From DASRDR01 sp963812945 [NCBI: uncultured Candidatus Rokubacteria bacterium] (GTDB taxonomy: Bacteria > Methylomirabilota > Methylomirabilia > Rokubacteriales), in contig CAWEXD010000008.1 of the NCBI GenBank assembly GCA_963812945.1, forward strand, positions 3,286,001 to 3,350,000: a DNA stretch of 64,000 nt, read 5' to 3'. Under the pieces are notes generated by a model. It searched no databases. It worked only from the letters and a program-made list of their open reading frames with translations, and had not been told where the DNA came from. The translations under genes were made by a program, and so were the position numbers. Shown in pieces: positions 61,312 to 64,000 of this stretch (the stretch's first letter is position 1; the number at the start of each line of letters is the position of its first letter).

Positions 61312-61722
61312 TCACCGGAGCGCTCCGCGAACCTTCTCGGCCGCCGCCTGGATGCGCCCCCGGTCGCCCGGCACGAGGGGCCAGTCGAACCCCTTGCCGT
61401 CCCCGGTGAAGCGCGGGATGAGGTGGAAGTGCAGGTGGGGCACCGACTGGAACGCGGCGGCCCCGTTCGCCTGCAGAAGATTCAAGCCGTCGGGGCGGAG
61501 CGCCGTCCGGATGGCCGTGGCCACGCGCTGCGCCGTCAGGATCGCCGCCCGGAGATCCGCCTCGTCGGCCTCGAAGATCGTGGCCGCGTGAGCCCGCGGG
61601 ATGACCAGGCAGTGGCCCTCGTTCAGCGGGTTGATGTCCATGAAGGCGATCGTGCGCTCGTCCTCGAACACCCGCGTCGAGGGGATCTGGCCGTCCCGGA
61701 TCTTGCAGAACACGCAGTCCAC
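61312..61722 (-). CDS. HIT family protein
   Basis: A 136-residue nucleotide-binding protein with an N-terminal zinc-type CVFC motif and the histidine triad HLHFHLIP near the C-terminus. HIT proteins hydrolyse nucleotide phosphoramidates and similar adducts. GTG 61722 places the start at the conserved VDCVFCKI. It lies four bases from the B12-subunit gene. Confidence 0.9.
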   Translation of the reverse strand: MDCVFCKIRDGQIPSTRVFEDERTIAFMDINPLNEGHCLVIPRAHAATIFEADEADLRAAILTAQRVATAIRTALRPDGLNLLQANGAAAFQSVPHLHFHLIPRFTGDGKGFDWPLVPGDRGRIQAAAEKVRGALR

Positions 61723-61735
61723 GGGCCGCGGCTCC

Positions 61736-62320
61736 CTAGCCCTCCTTCGAGGCCTGCTCCACTTCGGCCAGCACCTCGGCAAACGTCTTCTTCGCGGCCT
61801 CGATGCGCTCCTTGGAGTCGGCGGCACTGCCCTCCGCCTCCGCCGTGAACGCCTCCGCCGAGACCTCCAGGGCCCGGGTCGCCTTCCCGTGGAGCTCCTG
61901 GAGCGTCGAGGGCACCTCGAGCGCCCGCCACTTCGCGGTCAGGCGCCGGAACGCGGACGCCTTGGCCTCGGCGTCCAGCACCGTTTGGGTGAAGAGCGCA
62001 TCGCCTTCCTTGAGGATCTGGGACATCTCGCGCGCCGCCGCGCTGGAGCTGCTCCCGGTCGACGCGACCGTGGCACTGGCCGGCGCCGAGTACATGCGGA
62101 GATCGCCGGACTGGCTGGACCCCTCGATCCGCCGGATGTCGGACTTGTGGATCCGGATGATGCCGCCGCCGCGGGCGAACTCCACCGCGTCACCGACGTC
62201 GCGCCAGGCGTCCACTTGGATCGTGTTGCCATTCGTCAGATGGATGACGTCGGCGTGCGCCGCGGGCGCGGTCGCCGCCACCACAAGCCCGACCGTCGCT
62301 GCCAGCCTTGCGCTCTTCAC
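61736..62320 (-). CDS. Secreted protein of unknown function with coiled-coil C-terminus
   Basis: A 194-residue protein with a signal peptide (core 7-20, ending AHA). The first mature 40 residues (VIHLTNGNTIQVDAW, GGGIIRIHKSDIRRIEG) look like a small beta domain reminiscent of 'DUF-like' SH3 folds in secreted proteins. The last 100 are Ala/Glu-rich and predicted helical. I do not recognise a family. A periplasmic product inside a cytoplasmic mutase operon is odd. A GGAG lies just before the GTG. Confidence 0.65.
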   Translation of the reverse strand: MKSARLAATVGLVVAATAPAAHADVIHLTNGNTIQVDAWRDVGDAVEFARGGGIIRIHKSDIRRIEGSSQSGDLRMYSAPASATVASTGSSSSAAAREMSQILKEGDALFTQTVLDAEAKASAFRRLTAKWRALEVPSTLQELHGKATRALEVSAEAFTAEAEGSAADSKERIEAAKKTFAEVLAEVEQASKEG

Positions 62321-62358
62321 CGCTCCGCCTTCCTCCGGCGACGTTCCGTCGCCGGCTC

Positions 62359-63984
62359 TCAGAATATGATGGGCTCCCGGTACCGCCCGAGGGTCTCGCG
62401 ATACACGTCGGCGAGCTCCCCGAGCGAGGCGTGCGCCTTGACCGCGTCGACGAGGATGGGCATGAGGTTCTCCCCGCCTCGGCACGCGTCCGCGACGCGG
62501 CGCAGCTGGCGGGTGACCTCGGCGTGGTTCCGGCCCGCCTTGATCGCGCGGAGGCGCTCGACCTGATCCCGCTCGAGCGCCTCGTCCAGCCGAAGGTACG
62601 AGATCGGCTTCTCGTCGGCCTGGACGTAGCGATTCACGCCGACCACGACGCGCGCCCCGGCATCCTCCTGCAGCTGCGTGCGGTAGCCCGAGTCGGCGAT
62701 CTCCTGCTGCGGGAAGCCGGTGTCCAGCGCGCGGATCATGCCGCCCAGCTCGTCGATCTTCCGGATGAGCCGCCAGGCCTCGGCCTCCATCCGGTCGGTG
62801 AGCGCCTCCACGAAGTAGGCGCCGCCGAGCGGGTCCACCGTGTGGGTGACCCCCGTCTCCTCGGCGAGGACCTGCTGGGTCCGGAGGGCGAGGGTGACGG
62901 CCTCCTCGGTCGGAAGCGCCCACGTCTCGTCGTAGGAGTTCGTGTGCAGGGACTGCGCCCCCCCGAGCACGGCCGCCAGGGCCTGGATGGCGACCCGGGC
63001 GACGTTGTTGAGCGGCTGCTGCGCGGTGAGGGAGACGCCCGCCGTCTGCGTATGCGTCCGGAGGAGCATGGCCCGCGGGTCGGTCGCGCCGAACCGCTGC
63101 TTCATGATCGTGGCCCACATGCGTCGCGCCGCGCGGAGCTTCGCGATCTCCTCGAAGAAGTCCGAGTGGATGTCGAAGAAGAACGAGAGCTGCGGGGCGA
63201 AGCGGTCCACGGGCAACCCGCGCGCCACACAGGCCTCGACGTACGCGATCCCGTCGGCCAGCGTGAACGCGAGCTCCTGGACGGCGGTCGACCCCGCCTC
63301 GCGGATGTGGTAACCCGAGATGGACACCGGATGGAACTTGGGGACCGAGCCCATGCAGAACTCGATCATGTCCACGACGATCCGCACGGCCGGCACCGGC
63401 GGGCAGATCCACTCCTTCTGCGCGCTGAACTCCTTCAACATGTCGTTCTGGATCGTGCCGCCCACCTCGCTCCAGGGCACGCCCTGCCGCTCCGCCACCG
63501 CGAGATACATCGCGAGGATCACGGACGCGGTGCAGTTGATCGTCATCGAGGTGGTGACCTGCCCGAGCGGAATGCCCTCGAAGAGCCGCTCCATGTCCGC
63601 GAGCGTCGAGACCGACACGCCCTCGCGGCCCACCTCGCCGCGGGCTCGCGGGTGGTCGGCGTCGTACCCCATGAGGGACGGCATGTCGAACGCGGTCGAC
63701 AGGCCCGTCTGGCCCTGCTCGAGCAGGAACCGGAACCGCCGGTTCGTGTCCTCCGGACGGCCGAAGCCGGCGAACATCCGCATGGTCCAGAGCCGCCCCC
63801 GGTACATGGTCGGGTAGACGCCACGGGTGAACGGGTACTCGCCCGGAGAGCCGAGGCGCTCGGCGTGGCGCCACCCGGGCAGGTCCGCCGGCGTGTACAC
63901 CCGCTCGACCGGCAGCCCGGACATGGTCTCGAACGCCGGCTTCCGCTCCGGAGGCTTCTGGCGCCGGGAGGGCTCTTCCGTCAT
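62359..63984 (-). CDS. Acyl-CoA mutase large subunit (methylmalonyl/isobutyryl-CoA mutase family)
   Basis: A 541-residue TIM-barrel catalytic subunit without the B12 domain. Conserved segments include [46 protein letters not shown] and SLHTNSYDE. In methylmalonyl-CoA mutase the carboxylate is held by Tyr89 and Arg207. Here the aligned residues appear to be Tyr61 and Gln189 (SAQKEW), the latter as in isobutyryl-CoA mutase. The substrate may therefore not be methylmalonyl-CoA. The gene is complete, starting at the window edge. Confidence 0.92.
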   Translation of the reverse strand: MTEEPSRRQKPPERKPAFETMSGLPVERVYTPADLPGWRHAERLGSPGEYPFTRGVYPTMYRGRLWTMRMFAGFGRPEDTNRRFRFLLEQGQTGLSTAFDMPSLMGYDADHPRARGEVGREGVSVSTLADMERLFEGIPLGQVTTSMTINCTASVILAMYLAVAERQGVPWSEVGGTIQNDMLKEFSAQKEWICPPVPAVRIVVDMIEFCMGSVPKFHPVSISGYHIREAGSTAVQELAFTLADGIAYVEACVARGLPVDRFAPQLSFFFDIHSDFFEEIAKLRAARRMWATIMKQRFGATDPRAMLLRTHTQTAGVSLTAQQPLNNVARVAIQALAAVLGGAQSLHTNSYDETWALPTEEAVTLALRTQQVLAEETGVTHTVDPLGGAYFVEALTDRMEAEAWRLIRKIDELGGMIRALDTGFPQQEIADSGYRTQLQEDAGARVVVGVNRYVQADEKPISYLRLDEALERDQVERLRAIKAGRNHAEVTRQLRRVADACRGGENLMPILVDAVKAHASLGELADVYRETLGRYREPIIF

Positions 63985-64000
63985 CCGGCCGCCCTGACGC

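Noticed and set aside
1-64000. CRISPR arrays, tRNA/rRNA genes, insertion sequences, toxin-antitoxin pairs
   Set aside because: Looked for regularly spaced repeats, tRNA cloverleaf ends, transposase motifs and small paired genes; none seen.

Overview
The window is high-GC bacterial DNA in which almost every gene is on the minus strand; only two regulators (8515-10398) are on the plus strand. A Gram-negative envelope is indicated by SLBB-type polysaccharide export proteins, an outer-membrane beta-barrel, lipoboxes and an LpxL-like acyltransferase. Hopanoid genes, two Liv-type transporter operons joined to CoA-ligase and CoA-transferase genes, and a split B12-dependent mutase fit a soil or subsurface heterotroph. 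Candidate phylum Rokubacteria/Methylomirabilota is my best guess and a deltaproteobacterium the main alternative; this is inference, since no rRNA or other marker gene is present. I found no tRNA, rRNA, CRISPR array, insertion sequence or prophage.

Layout. (1) 1-8213: exopolysaccharide assembly and export operon, read right to left: secreted FecR-like protein, outer-membrane barrel, two SLBB export proteins, Wzz/GumC co-polymerase, tyrosine kinase, and an O-antigen-ligase-type polymerase cut by the window start. A good sigma-54 promoter precedes it, and a divergent NtrC-family activator with an atypical receiver plus a stand-alone receiver lie beside it. (2) 10424-14582: hopanoid-associated operon (HpnJ, HpnL-like, CDP-alcohol phosphotransferase, low-Mr tyrosine phosphatase). 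(3) 14816-19848: a 1499-residue secreted PQQ-dehydrogenase-like mosaic protein coupled to an SNase-fold protein that has lost catalytic residues. (4) 20195-30929: eleven tightly packed genes: lipoprotein, LpxL-like acyltransferase, two intact and two catalytically degenerate ketosynthases, ACP, glycosyltransferase, halogenase-like flavoprotein and a MacB-type ABC pair. This is the best candidate for an undescribed system, probably making and exporting a glycosylated or acylated polyketide/fatty-acid-like product.

(5) 31015-35667: complete Liv-type ABC operon. (6) 35792-47416: eleven-gene operon mixing a second Liv transporter with a two-subunit CoA-transferase, a long-chain acyl-CoA synthetase, a PaaK-like ligase, an isochorismatase-family hydrolase and a thioredoxin-fold protein; it looks like import and CoA activation of a carboxylic acid. 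(7) 47614-50829: carbohydrate-type ABC importer without its ATPase. (8) 50999-60779: M23 metallopeptidase lipoprotein, ferredoxin-NADP reductase, CBS protein and fatty-acid/acyl-CoA enzymes. (9) 60873-63984: B12-dependent acyl-CoA mutase split into two subunits, with a HIT protein and a periplasmic protein encoded between them.

Recurrent features. At least eleven gene junctions are 4-base NTGA overlaps (mostly GTGA), which fixed many starts. Three REP-like inverted repeats (20117-20211, 53749-53848, 60780-60861) share a GGGGTC...TGAC core, and two of them supply the stop codon of the neighbouring gene.
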